A stretch of DNA of 13,537 nt from Dehalococcoidia bacterium (lineage in GTDB: Bacteria; Chloroflexota; Dehalococcoidia; Dehalococcoidales; Fen-1064): assembly GCA_030691775.1 (NCBI GenBank), contig JAUYDN010000027.1, forward strand, positions 1 through 13,537. The letters run 5' to 3'. The notes beneath the pieces were generated by a model. It did no database searches, had not been told where the DNA came from, and saw only the letters and a list, made by a program, of their open reading frames with translations. Of the stretch, positions 6,723 to 13,404 are shown piece after piece. How positions within the stretch are numbered: position 1 is the first letter of the stretch; each line of letters starts with the position of its first letter. A program made the translations under genes and the position numbers.

Positions 6723-6770
6723 AGATTGCTTCGTCGTTCCGACTCTGTCGTGGACTCCTCGCAACGACAG
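6723..6770 (-). repeat. Dispersed GTTGCGAGG...GAAGCAATC repeat
   Basis: Read on the minus strand it starts CTGTCGTTGCGAGGAG, contains CACGACAGAGTCG and ends GAAGCAATCT. This has the look of a dispersed palindromic repeat seen in many bacterial genomes. Its outer 14 bases recur inverted at 6197-6210. It ends 9 bp after the ruvX stop. Confidence 0.6.
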
Positions 6771-6778
6771 TGAAACTG

Positions 6779-7207
6779 CTATATCTGGTACTCTTTCGCG
6801 GGTTTTTCATCGAGATACTCCTGGAGGATAATTGCCGCCGCCATCGCATCATAGCGTGTCTTTCTATCCAAACGCCGCGTGCTGGCTTCCTGTTTGAGCC
6901 GCATCGCCGTAACCGTGGTCAAACGCTCGTCGCGGTATTCTATGGGAACGGAAGTCCGCTGGCGTAACTGCTCTGTGAATGCCTTAACCTTCTCCGCCTG
7001 GTGTCCGATACTACCGTCCATTGAGCACGGCAGTCCCGCAACAATCCGCCCTACTTCTTTTTCAGCTATGATTTTGAGAATGCCTTCGATAGCTTTTTCG
7101 TCGGCGGTGCGTTCGATGATGCTATGCGGGCTGGCGAGTATGCCGGTTGGGTCGCTCAGCGCCGCACCGATACGCCTATCGCCGATATCCAGCCCGAGAA
7201 TACGCAT
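6779..7207 (-). CDS. ruvX: Putative pre-16S rRNA nuclease / Holliday junction resolvase, YqgF family
   Basis: A 142-residue RNase H-fold protein of the YqgF/RuvX family, involved in 16S rRNA 5'-end maturation and able to resolve recombination intermediates in some species. The N-terminal LGLDIGDRRIGAALSDPTG (4-22) holds the first catalytic Asp7; AGLPCSMDGSIGHQAEKV (57-74) is the family core; YRDERLTT (91-98) provides Glu94; and RYDAMAAAIILQEYLD (118-133) gives Asp120. Length is typical. It is on the same strand as alaS, a common neighbour, but 391 bp of repeats now separate them. The ATG is at 7207. Its best ribosome site, GGGGGTGA (7225-7218, 9-nt spacer), lies inside a CCTCTCCC-type repeat half, so the repeat appears to supply translation initiation. 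The stop is 9 bp from another repeat. Confidence 0.92.
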   Translation of the reverse strand: MRILGLDIGDRRIGAALSDPTGILASPHSIIERTADEKAIEGILKIIAEKEVGRIVAGLPCSMDGSIGHQAEKVKAFTEQLRQRTSVPIEYRDERLTTVTAMRLKQEASTRRLDRKTRYDAMAAAIILQEYLDEKPAKEYQI

Positions 7208-7217
7208 GATTGATATT

Positions 7218-7251
7218 CACCCCCATCCCAGCCCCTCTCCCCTCGATGGGG
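7218..7251 (-). repeat. Half copy of the CCTCTCCC-type repeat upstream of ruvX
   Basis: On the minus strand it runs CCCCATCGAGGGGAGAGG followed by GGCTGGGATGGGGGTG. It has the same layout (palindromic head, then a G-rich GGTGAGGG-like tail) as the repeats flanking the DUF559 gene. Its G-rich tail ends 10 nt before the ruvX ATG. Confidence 0.6.
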
Positions 7252-7300
7252 CTTTGCCTCAAAAGTCGAGTAACCTTGTCACCCTGAGTGTCCGAAATCA

Positions 7301-7429
7301 TCCTGGATTGTCGGGTCAAGCCCGACAATGACAAAGAGGATATTGGATTCCAGCTTCCGCTGGAATCCAATATCGCCAGAATGTCATTCCCGCGAAGCCT
7401 GTCCCGTACTGCGATACGGGAGCGGGAAT
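7301..7429. repeat. Three-hairpin composite repeat, copy B
   Basis: Same order of palindromes as copy A: H1 (7307-7315 with 7321-7329), H2, a perfect 16-bp stem (7339-7354 with 7359-7374, TTCC loop), and H3, ATTCCCGC/GCGGGAAT (7386-7393 with 7422-7429) enclosing CCCGTA/TACGGG (7403-7408 with 7415-7420). The first 35 bases equal 6231-6265. H2 differs from copy A at two positions in each arm, all compensated. Loops of H2 and H3 are reversed relative to copy A. Confidence 0.85.
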
Positions 7430-7507
7430 CCAAACCTGAATAAATCCCTGCTGTAACAAAAACCATTATCAGACAAACTGGAAGGGTCTCCCAGCCTACT
7501 GAGTAAT

Positions 7508-7557
7508 GTCGGAGATTCTTTCCCGATGTAATCGGGACTTCGCTCCTCAGAATGACA
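7508..7557. repeat. GAGATTCTT...CAGAATGACA dispersed repeat with central hairpin
   Basis: GTCGGAGATTCTT and CTCCTCAGAATGAC are imperfect inverted ends around a perfect TCCCGAT/ATCGGGA hairpin (7521-7527 with 7531-7537). With 7218-7429 it fills most of the 391-bp gap between ruvX and alaS. A fragment of similar type (CACCCTGAGTGTCCGA) is at 7280-7295. No gene is seen in this gap. The hairpin could act as an end for alaS transcripts, but it lacks a T-tract. Confidence 0.55.
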
Positions 7558-7598
7558 TCTGGGACAACACTCCTCAGGGAAGGAGGGGGAAGCGGAAG

Positions 7599-10241
7599 CT
7601 AAATCAGGGTCCTCACCAGCTTGAGCGCCTCGTCAAGCTTGCTCTTGTCTTTGCCACCGGCTTGCGCCATATTCGGACGACCGCCACCGGAACCACCGGT
7701 CACCTGTGCCACCTGCTTGATGATATTGCCGGCATGATACCCTTTTGCCACCAGGTCCTGCGTTACCACCGCCAGGAAAGACGGACGGTCTTCGTACACC
7801 GTGCCGAGCACGATTATTACGCTCTTTAATTTATCCCGTAGAAAGTCACTTATCTCACGCATTGCCTGCGGCGGCAAAGATGGCACTTCTGCCGATATTA
7901 CATTTATACCTTTGACCGTCTCCACCTGCGTCAGTAATGACTCCGCGACTTTACGGGCAAGCTCACGTTCCGTTGCCTGGCGTAGTTTGCGCTCCTGCTC
8001 AATGACATCGAGTGTGCTTTTTAGTTTCTCCAGCAAATCATCGCCGGATGCGCCTACAGCTTTAGCAATTTCCCGTCTTTCCGTAACGAGTTTCTCCATC
8101 AATTCTTCCGCACCCCGCCCGGTCACCGCTTCGATGCGGCGTAAGCCTGAGCCGATACTGGTCTCGCTTAAAATCTGGAAAAATCCGATTCTACCGGTGG
8201 AGTGAATATGCGTTCCCCCGCAAAGCTCGATGCTTACCGGCGGCTTGCCGATTTTAAGCGCCCGTACATTCTCACCGTACTTCTCGTCAAACAATGCGAT
8301 GGCGCCTTCCGCCACTGCCTGCTTGTAAGACAGGGATTCAGCGTAAACCTCCAGGTCCTGCCGGATGAGCTCGTTGACAATGCGCTGTACCTCCTGGAGC
8401 TGTTCCGGGCTGAGCGCCACCAGTTGGGAAAAATCGAACCGGAAACGCTCCGGCGTCACCAGCGAACCCCTCTGCTGAATTTGCTGTCCCAGCACCTTCC
8501 TCAAAGCATATTGCAGGAGATGGGTGGCGGTGTGGTTACGCGCAATATCCACCCGGCGCGGGGTGCCGACTTCCGCCTGTACCGCGTCGTCCACCGCCAG
8601 ACTGCCCCTGATTATCTTGCCACGGTGTATGATGATTTCACCGTCACGGGTACGCATCGTATTCGTAACGCTAAAGTGACCTGTCTCCGACTCGATTTCG
8701 CCGGTATCGCCCACCTGCCCGCCCATTTCTCCATAGAATGGTGTGGCTTCAAGGACGATGCCAGCCTCTTGTCCTTCGTGCACCACACCCACGGATTCGC
8801 CATCTACCAGAATCGCCAGGATACGGGAATCGTGCAGGAGCTTTTCGTAACCGGCGAATATAGTCGGCGGGAGGTCAAGTTGCACATCCGTCATTCCTGT
8901 TCCGGAAGCATAAAACTTCTGTGCCGACTTGGCGCGCTCGCGCTGTTTCTCCATCTCCAGCTCAAACCCGGGCATATCCACCGTAAACCCACGCCTGCTG
9001 GCAATCTCTCTGGTCAGGTCGATGGGGAAACCATAGGTATCATGGAGCATAAACGCATCGGAGCCGGAGACGGTTTTCGGACCATTCTTTTTTTCGAGCC
9101 TCGTGATGATATCCTCGAGCATACCCCGCCCCACCGGCAACACCTTGCGGAAGCCATCCACTTCCGATTTGACAACGTTCAGAATATGGTGGCGATTGGT
9201 CGTCAGCTCCGGGTAAACGTGACCCATATTTTTTATGATTTCTTCCGCCACAGTGACCATGAACGGTTTTTCATAGGCAAGCGTCTCCCCGAAGTACTCG
9301 GCGCGGCGCAGGATGCGGCGGAGAACGTAGCCGCGCCCTTCCTTGCCCGGCATCACACCATCCGCAATCAGAAAAGCCACCGCGCGACCATGGTCGGCGA
9401 GCACCCTCATCGCGTGGTCGCTCGCTTCTTCGGTCCCCTCATACCTTTTGCCGGCGAGTTCGCCAATTCTCACCATAACAGAGGCAAACAGGTCGGTCTC
9501 GTAGGGGGTGGGCTTCCCCTGTAAAATCATCAGGGTCCGTTCAAATCCCATACCAGTATCGATATTTGGTTTGGGGAGCTTAGTCCGTGTGCCGTCCTCT
9601 GCCTGATTGAACTCGGTGAAGACAAGGTTCCAGATTTCCGTAAAGCGCCTGCAATCGCAACCGGGTTTGCAGTCCGCCTTTCCGCATCCGTATTTCTCTC
9701 CGAGGTCATAGTGAATTTCACTGCATGGACCGCAGGGACCCGAGGTTCCGGCGGGACCCCAGAAGTTATCCTTTTCACCGAGGCGGACGATACGCTCAGC
9801 AGGCACATTTTGACCGCGCCACAGGTCGAAAGCCACGTCATCCTCATAAAAAATCGTGACCCAGAGCTTTGCATCGGGAAGTTTTAAATATTTAAGCACG
9901 AAGTCCCACGCCCAGTCGATGGCTTCTTTTTTGAAATAGTCACCGAAGCTAAAGTTACCCAGCATCTCGAAAAAGGTGAGGTGGGTGGGGTCGCCGACCG
10001 ATTCGATGTCGTTGGTGCGGAAGCATTTCTGGCACGAGACCGCGCGGGGACTTAGAGGCACGGCTTTACCGGTGAAATAAGGTTTGAACTGTACCATCCC
10101 GGCGCTGGTGAGAAGGAGAGTGGGGTCGCCATAGGGTATCAAAGAGGAACTGGGGATAATCTTGTGTTCGCGCTCTTCAAAAAACCTGAGATATAGATTT
10201 CTGAGTTCGTCACTCTTCACGTGTGTTTTGCTTTGCTCCAA
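7599..10241 (-). CDS. alaS: Alanyl-tRNA synthetase
   Basis: An 880-residue class II synthetase attaching alanine to tRNA-Ala, full length for bacteria. The catalytic domain runs from about 10 to 250, with SAGMVQFKPYF (47-57), the class II motif region SFGDYFKK (98-105) and the NIDTGMGFERTL segment (226-237). A Cys-rich insert (CGKADCKPGCDC, 186-197) precedes EIWNLVF. The editing domain has RNHTATHLL (569-576; His570, His574) and CGGTH (674-678; Cys674, His678) as zinc ligands. The C-Ala domain ends with TGGSGGGRPNMAQAGGKD (848-865), the typical glycine-rich motif. The longest reading uses TTG at 10241; GTG at 10220 would give MKSDELRNLYLRFFEE, which fits the usual short AlaRS N-terminus better. 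Neither has an ideal ribosome site (GGAG lies 15 nt before GTG). It is divergent from tldD, with its own promoter. Confidence 0.97.
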   Translation of the reverse strand: MEQSKTHVKSDELRNLYLRFFEEREHKIIPSSSLIPYGDPTLLLTSAGMVQFKPYFTGKAVPLSPRAVSCQKCFRTNDIESVGDPTHLTFFEMLGNFSFGDYFKKEAIDWAWDFVLKYLKLPDAKLWVTIFYEDDVAFDLWRGQNVPAERIVRLGEKDNFWGPAGTSGPCGPCSEIHYDLGEKYGCGKADCKPGCDCRRFTEIWNLVFTEFNQAEDGTRTKLPKPNIDTGMGFERTLMILQGKPTPYETDLFASVMVRIGELAGKRYEGTEEASDHAMRVLADHGRAVAFLIADGVMPGKEGRGYVLRRILRRAEYFGETLAYEKPFMVTVAEEIIKNMGHVYPELTTNRHHILNVVKSEVDGFRKVLPVGRGMLEDIITRLEKKNGPKTVSGSDAFMLHDTYGFPIDLTREIASRRGFTVDMPGFELEMEKQRERAKSAQKFYASGTGMTDVQLDLPPTIFAGYEKLLHDSRILAILVDGESVGVVHEGQEAGIVLEATPFYGEMGGQVGDTGEIESETGHFSVTNTMRTRDGEIIIHRGKIIRGSLAVDDAVQAEVGTPRRVDIARNHTATHLLQYALRKVLGQQIQQRGSLVTPERFRFDFSQLVALSPEQLQEVQRIVNELIRQDLEVYAESLSYKQAVAEGAIALFDEKYGENVRALKIGKPPVSIELCGGTHIHSTGRIGFFQILSETSIGSGLRRIEAVTGRGAEELMEKLVTERREIAKAVGASGDDLLEKLKSTLDVIEQERKLRQATERELARKVAESLLTQVETVKGINVISAEVPSLPPQAMREISDFLRDKLKSVIIVLGTVYEDRPSFLAVVTQDLVAKGYHAGNIIKQVAQVTGGSGGGRPNMAQAGGKDKSKLDEALKLVRTLI

Positions 10242-10258
10242 TCTAACAATTACATTTG

Positions 10259-10287
10259 ATTTTATGATAACAGGGTGGGGGTGTCAA
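10259..10287 (-). promoter_or_regulatory. Strong sigma70-type promoter for alaS
   Basis: On the minus strand a perfect TTGACA (10287-10282) is followed after 17 bp by TAAAAT (10264-10259, five of six). The predicted start is near 10252. This leaves about 10 nt before TTG 10241 or about 31 nt before GTG 10220, far too short for a T-box or other riboswitch leader. Confidence 0.7.
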
Positions 10288-10292
10288 TGAGA

Positions 10293-10339
10293 CAGCCGTC
10301 AGATGTTCGCACTCAATATTCTCCTTTATCTGATAGCTG
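10293..10339. repeat. Imperfect inverted repeat between the two divergent promoters
   Basis: CAGCCGTCAGAT (10293-10304) and ATCTGATAGCTG (10328-10339) pair at 10 of 12 positions around an AT-rich 23-bp centre. The right arm continues into AGCTGAAAGC (10335-10344), the reverse complement of 3437-3446. This is probably another dispersed repeat copy; a regulator site shared by alaS and tldD is possible but unproven. Confidence 0.4.
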
Positions 10340-10357
10340 AAAGCCAATCCTCGTTTT

Positions 10358-10388
10358 TGTTGACATACATCAACAGTACCATTAAACT
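10358..10388 (+). promoter_or_regulatory. tldD promoter overlapped by a TGTTGA-N6-TCAACA palindrome
   Basis: A perfect TTGACA (10360-10365) and TAAACT (10383-10388, four of six) are separated by 17 bp. A start 7-9 nt after the -10 falls at 10395-10397, on or next to the tldD ATG, and no ribosome site precedes the ATG. The palindrome TGTTGA (10358-10363) / TCAACA (10370-10375) covers the -35, as an operator would. Confidence 0.6.
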
Positions 10389-10396
10389 GTAGTGCT

Positions 10397-11773
10397 ATGT
10401 CAGAGATACAAACAGCGGCTGAGCAACTCGCGGAGCTCATCAAAAAGCAGCGTGCCGATTACATAGAAGCTCATCTGGATGAAAACCATGTTAGCAGTAT
10501 TTCCTACCGCGGCCGGCAACTCGAGTCTATCGGCAAAAATACCTCGGTTGGCGGCAACGTGCGGGCACTGGTGAAAGGCGGGTGGGGATTTGTCAGCTTT
10601 AACGACCTCGCTAACCTGAAGGAAAAAGTGGCGCTGGCGGTGCGTCAAGCCCGTTTCGTCGGTAAGGAGACAAGCGAGCTCGCTGAAATCAAACCCGTAG
10701 TAGATAACGTCCAACCTAAAATTAAAGAAGACCCGCAGAAAATCAGTCTGCACGCCAAAAAACAGCTCCTCGATGAATACAGCGAAGCTATCTGGAGCAC
10801 GGCGGGAATCCAGACATCGATAATCGGGTACGGTGATAGCCACCGCAAGACAATCTTCCTCAGTTCCGCAGGCAGTTTCATCTCACAGGAGCGGGCGGAT
10901 GTCACCATGCGTGTGGCGGCAGTGGCAGCCAAGGACGGGCAGGTCCAGCAGGCGGGTCTGAGCACGGGTAGCCGTGACGATTTCAAACCGATACGTCATC
11001 TCCACAAGCAAGTGGCGGAGTTGGCGCAACGGAGCGTGGATATTCTTTCCGCACCTGTAATCAAAGGCGGACAGTATACCGTTGTCCTCGACCCCATTCT
11101 CGCCGGGGTGTTTGTCCACGAAGCGTTCGGGCACCTCTCCGAATCGGATTTCGTCTATGAGAACCCCCAGCTCCGTGAACTGATGACGCTCGGTAAGACC
11201 TTCGGCGCGCCGATTTTAAACATCGTCGATTCCGCTTCCAGACCCGGTTTACGTGGCAGTTTCAAGTATGACGATGAAGGCGTGCGCTCCACCAAAACCT
11301 ATCTCATCAAAGAAGGCAAACTCGTGGGCAGACTGCATTCGCGGGAGACGGCCGCCAGGATGGGTGAAAAGCCTACCGGCAACGCCCGCGCCATTAACTA
11401 CCGTCACGCCCCCATCGTGCGTATGACCAACACCTGTATCGAACCCGGTGATTGCTCCTTCGAAGATATGATTGCGGATATCAAAGAAGGCGTCTATTGC
11501 AAGAACTGGTATGGCGGCACGACCAGTATGGAGATGTTCACGTTCTCCTCAGGCGAGGCATATATGATTCGCAACGGCAAAATCGCCGAAACGTTGCGGC
11601 CGGTAGTCCTCACGGGCAATGTTTTCAACACCCTTATGAACATCGATGCCATCGGCAACGACCTGGATATGAACCAGGGCGGCGGTTGCGGCAAGGGAGG
11701 TCAATCACCCCTGCCCGTGAGCAATGGCAGTCCTCATATCAGAATCAAGGACTGCCTGGTGGGGGGTAAATAA
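10397..11773 (+). CDS. tldD: TldD metalloprotease subunit
   Basis: A 458-residue TldD, the catalytic subunit of the TldD/TldE (PmbA) protease. In E. coli the heterodimer trims unfolded peptides such as the microcin B17 leader and helps degrade CcdA. The zinc site is HEAFGH (241-246: His241, Glu242, His246) within FVHEAFGHLSE. The third ligand is expected at Cys431 in GGGCGKGGQSPLPVSNG (428-444). The N-terminal half is the substrate-tunnel domain; GNARAINYRHAPIVRMTN (328-345) and the KNWYGGTTSMEMFTF stretch (369-383) are conserved family segments. Length agrees with bacterial TldD. ATG 10397 has no ribosome site, while a promoter places the transcript start about at this base, so translation is probably leaderless. 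The stop overlaps the tldE start by one base (TAATG), showing coupled expression. No peptide precursor or modification enzyme is nearby to name a substrate. Confidence 0.93.
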   Translation: MSEIQTAAEQLAELIKKQRADYIEAHLDENHVSSISYRGRQLESIGKNTSVGGNVRALVKGGWGFVSFNDLANLKEKVALAVRQARFVGKETSELAEIKPVVDNVQPKIKEDPQKISLHAKKQLLDEYSEAIWSTAGIQTSIIGYGDSHRKTIFLSSAGSFISQERADVTMRVAAVAAKDGQVQQAGLSTGSRDDFKPIRHLHKQVAELAQRSVDILSAPVIKGGQYTVVLDPILAGVFVHEAFGHLSESDFVYENPQLRELMTLGKTFGAPILNIVDSASRPGLRGSFKYDDEGVRSTKTYLIKEGKLVGRLHSRETAARMGEKPTGNARAINYRHAPIVRMTNTCIEPGDCSFEDMIADIKEGVYCKNWYGGTTSMEMFTFSSGEAYMIRNGKIAETLRPVVLTGNVFNTLMNIDAIGNDLDMNQGGGCGKGGQSPLPVSNGSPHIRIKDCLVGGK

Positions 11774-13074
11774 TGGAAGAAATCCTCGCCCGTGCCCTGA
11801 AAGCCGCCGACGAAGCCGAGGTCTTTGTCACCTCTGCGATTGAAACACCCGTCCAGTTCGAAACTAACCGTCTTAAGCATATCCAGACCAAGCAGAGCCG
11901 GATGGTAACACTCCGTGTTATCAAGAACGGCAAGACCGGTTACGCCACCACCACGCGCACGGATGATGTTGGTGAGCTGGTGGATAATGCCGTGGCGACG
12001 GCGGAGTTCGGACAGAAGGCGGAGTTCCACTTCCCGGACCGCAAACGCTTCCCGAAGCTGGAAATCTATGACCCGGCAATCGAGAAAGTTACCCTGGAGC
12101 AAATGAAACAGCTCGGGGACGAAATGATTGCCGCGGTCACGGAATATTCCCCGGAGGTACTGTGCGAAGCCGGCGTCACTAAAGTCATCTGTGAACTGGG
12201 TATCTTAAACTCGCGCGGGGGTAAAGCCAGCTTCCGGCAGACGGTGTTCGCACTGGGTATAGAGGGGCAACTTATCCGCGGCACGGATATGCTCTTTGTC
12301 GGCGACCACGCCAGTTCCTGCAGTCCCATCCTCGATTCGAAGGCGATCACGCGCACAGTAGTAGAACAATTACGCCTGGCAAAAAGGCAGGCAACCGTCA
12401 CCACCATGCCAATGCCGGTCATCTTCACACCCGATGGCGTGGCAAGTGCTTTGATTCTGCCGCTGATGTCCGCATTTAACGGGAAGACGGTGCTGGAAGG
12501 TGCTTCACCCATCGGCGGCAAGCTGGGTCAGAAGGTCTTCGATGCCAACCTGACATTGTGGGACGACCCGTTCATCCCCGACCGTCCCGGTAGCCGCCCC
12601 TGCGATGACGAGGGTGTCCCGTGCCAGCGGACGGCGCTCGTCATGAAAGGAGTAGTCAATCAGTTCCTTTACGACCTGCAGACTGCCGGCCGGGCGAAAA
12701 CGAAGAGTACGGGTAACGGACGGCGTGGTATGGGCGGGTTACCTTCACCCTCGATTAATGCTCTTATCGTCGAAGGCGGCAAGACCAGCTTCAAAGACAT
12801 GGTCAAAGACATAAAGGAAGGACTGGTGGTGGAGCAGTTGATGGGGGCAGGTCAGGGTAACGTGCTCGGCGGCGATTTCAGCGGCAATGTTTTACTCGGT
12901 TTTAAGATAGAGAATGGAAAAATTGTCGGCCGCGTCAAGGACACAATGGTCTCCGGGAACGTTTACCAGCTTCTAAAAGATATTACCGCTATCGGCAGTG
13001 ACAGCAAGTGGGTAGGCGGCGCCTTACGCACGCCCTCGCTCTATATCTCAAACGTGTCCGTGGCGAGCAGGTAG
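11773..13074 (+). CDS. tldE: TldE (PmbA) protease subunit
   Basis: A 433-residue partner of TldD, also called PmbA. It shares the TldD fold but, as expected for the non-catalytic subunit, has no HExxxH motif. Recognisable segments are an N-terminal domain with VQFETNRLKHIQTKQS (27-42), a central MPVIFTPDGVASALILPL, the FNGKTVLEGASPIGGKLGQK stretch (about 235-254), RGMGGLPSPS, and a C-terminal SGNVYQLLKDITAIGSD typical of the family. The ATG overlaps the tldD stop by one base, and a G-rich site (GGTGGGGGG, ending at 11766) lies 6 nt upstream. Subunit stoichiometry and activity therefore probably depend on translational coupling. The stop codon lies within a hairpin (13070-13091). After it the sequence turns AT-rich and an IS110-type element begins. 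Confidence 0.92.
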   Translation: MEEILARALKAADEAEVFVTSAIETPVQFETNRLKHIQTKQSRMVTLRVIKNGKTGYATTTRTDDVGELVDNAVATAEFGQKAEFHFPDRKRFPKLEIYDPAIEKVTLEQMKQLGDEMIAAVTEYSPEVLCEAGVTKVICELGILNSRGGKASFRQTVFALGIEGQLIRGTDMLFVGDHASSCSPILDSKAITRTVVEQLRLAKRQATVTTMPMPVIFTPDGVASALILPLMSAFNGKTVLEGASPIGGKLGQKVFDANLTLWDDPFIPDRPGSRPCDDEGVPCQRTALVMKGVVNQFLYDLQTAGRAKTKSTGNGRRGMGGLPSPSINALIVEGGKTSFKDMVKDIKEGLVVEQLMGAGQGNVLGGDFSGNVLLGFKIENGKIVGRVKDTMVSGNVYQLLKDITAIGSDSKWVGGALRTPSLYISNVSVASR

Positions 13075-13091
13075 AGAATCCCCTCTCTACC
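13070..13091 (+). terminator. Hairpin over the tldE stop codon, weak terminator candidate
   Basis: GGTAGAGA (13070-13077) pairs with TCTCTACC (13084-13091), an 8-bp stem with a 6-nt loop that contains the tldE TAG. No T-tract follows (ccatcccttcc), so efficient intrinsic termination is doubtful. Confidence 0.35.
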
Positions 13092-13223
13092 CATCCCTTC
13101 CAAGTAACAAGTATCAACTACCAAATGTCAAACAATCATTAATAATTCAATCTACAACACCATGCTTTTTGATTGTATCTTTGCCTGCGGCACTAACGTC
13201 ACCTCGCTCCATCGAGAGTCATT

Positions 13224-13404
13224 TTATCTCCGTACGGCACGGAATGATAATTATAGAGTGACTTCTTTAATCGGCATACCGATTCTGATTGTACTATTAC
13301 AGACGTATTAAATAATGATGATTCATTTGTCTTTGATTATATGAAAGCGCTGCGGTACCGCCTACAATGGAGGTGCCAGAAAACGATGAAGGAGGAACCG
13401 CAGC
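13224..13404 (+). ncRNA. Candidate bridge RNA region of the IS110 element
   Basis: IS110-group elements are known to encode a bridge RNA in the non-coding end before the transposase gene. Here that end has two clear structures: TTATCTCCGT (13224-13233) pairing with ACGGA and GATAA (13239-13243, 13246-13250; 2-nt bulge, 5-nt loop), and GCTGCGGT (13349-13356) pairing with ACCGCAGC (13397-13404), enclosing a possible CGCCT/AGGTG stem. The second arm abuts the ATG and would trap the ribosome site in its loop. Boundaries and guide loops are not determinable from one copy. Confidence 0.3.

Larger units (their letters stand above)
6197..6770. mobile_element. Candidate 14-bp inverted-repeat element containing a GIY-YIG remnant
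   Basis: CTGTCGTTGCGAGG (6197-6210) and its exact reverse complement CCTCGCAACGACAG (6757-6770) bound 574 bp. Inside are a three-hairpin repeat (6231-6360) and the decayed GIY-YIG gene (6424-6698). The boundaries sit 49 bp from the tgt start and 9 bp from the ruvX stop. No clear target duplication is visible, so insertion as one unit is an inference; two independent copies of a common repeat could also give this layout. Confidence 0.4.

Noticed and set aside
6231..7557. CRISPR array
   Set aside because: The repeats are few, palindromic, of different families and unevenly spaced, with no unique spacers of constant length and no cas genes.
8202..9524. Long 440-codon open frame on the plus strand, antisense to alaS
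   Set aside because: It lies wholly opposite a highly conserved synthetase; the translation shows no recognisable domain and is explained by the codon pattern of alaS.
10242..10396. T-box or other riboswitch leader for alaS
   Set aside because: The promoter lies about 10-31 nt from the start codon, leaving no room for such a leader.
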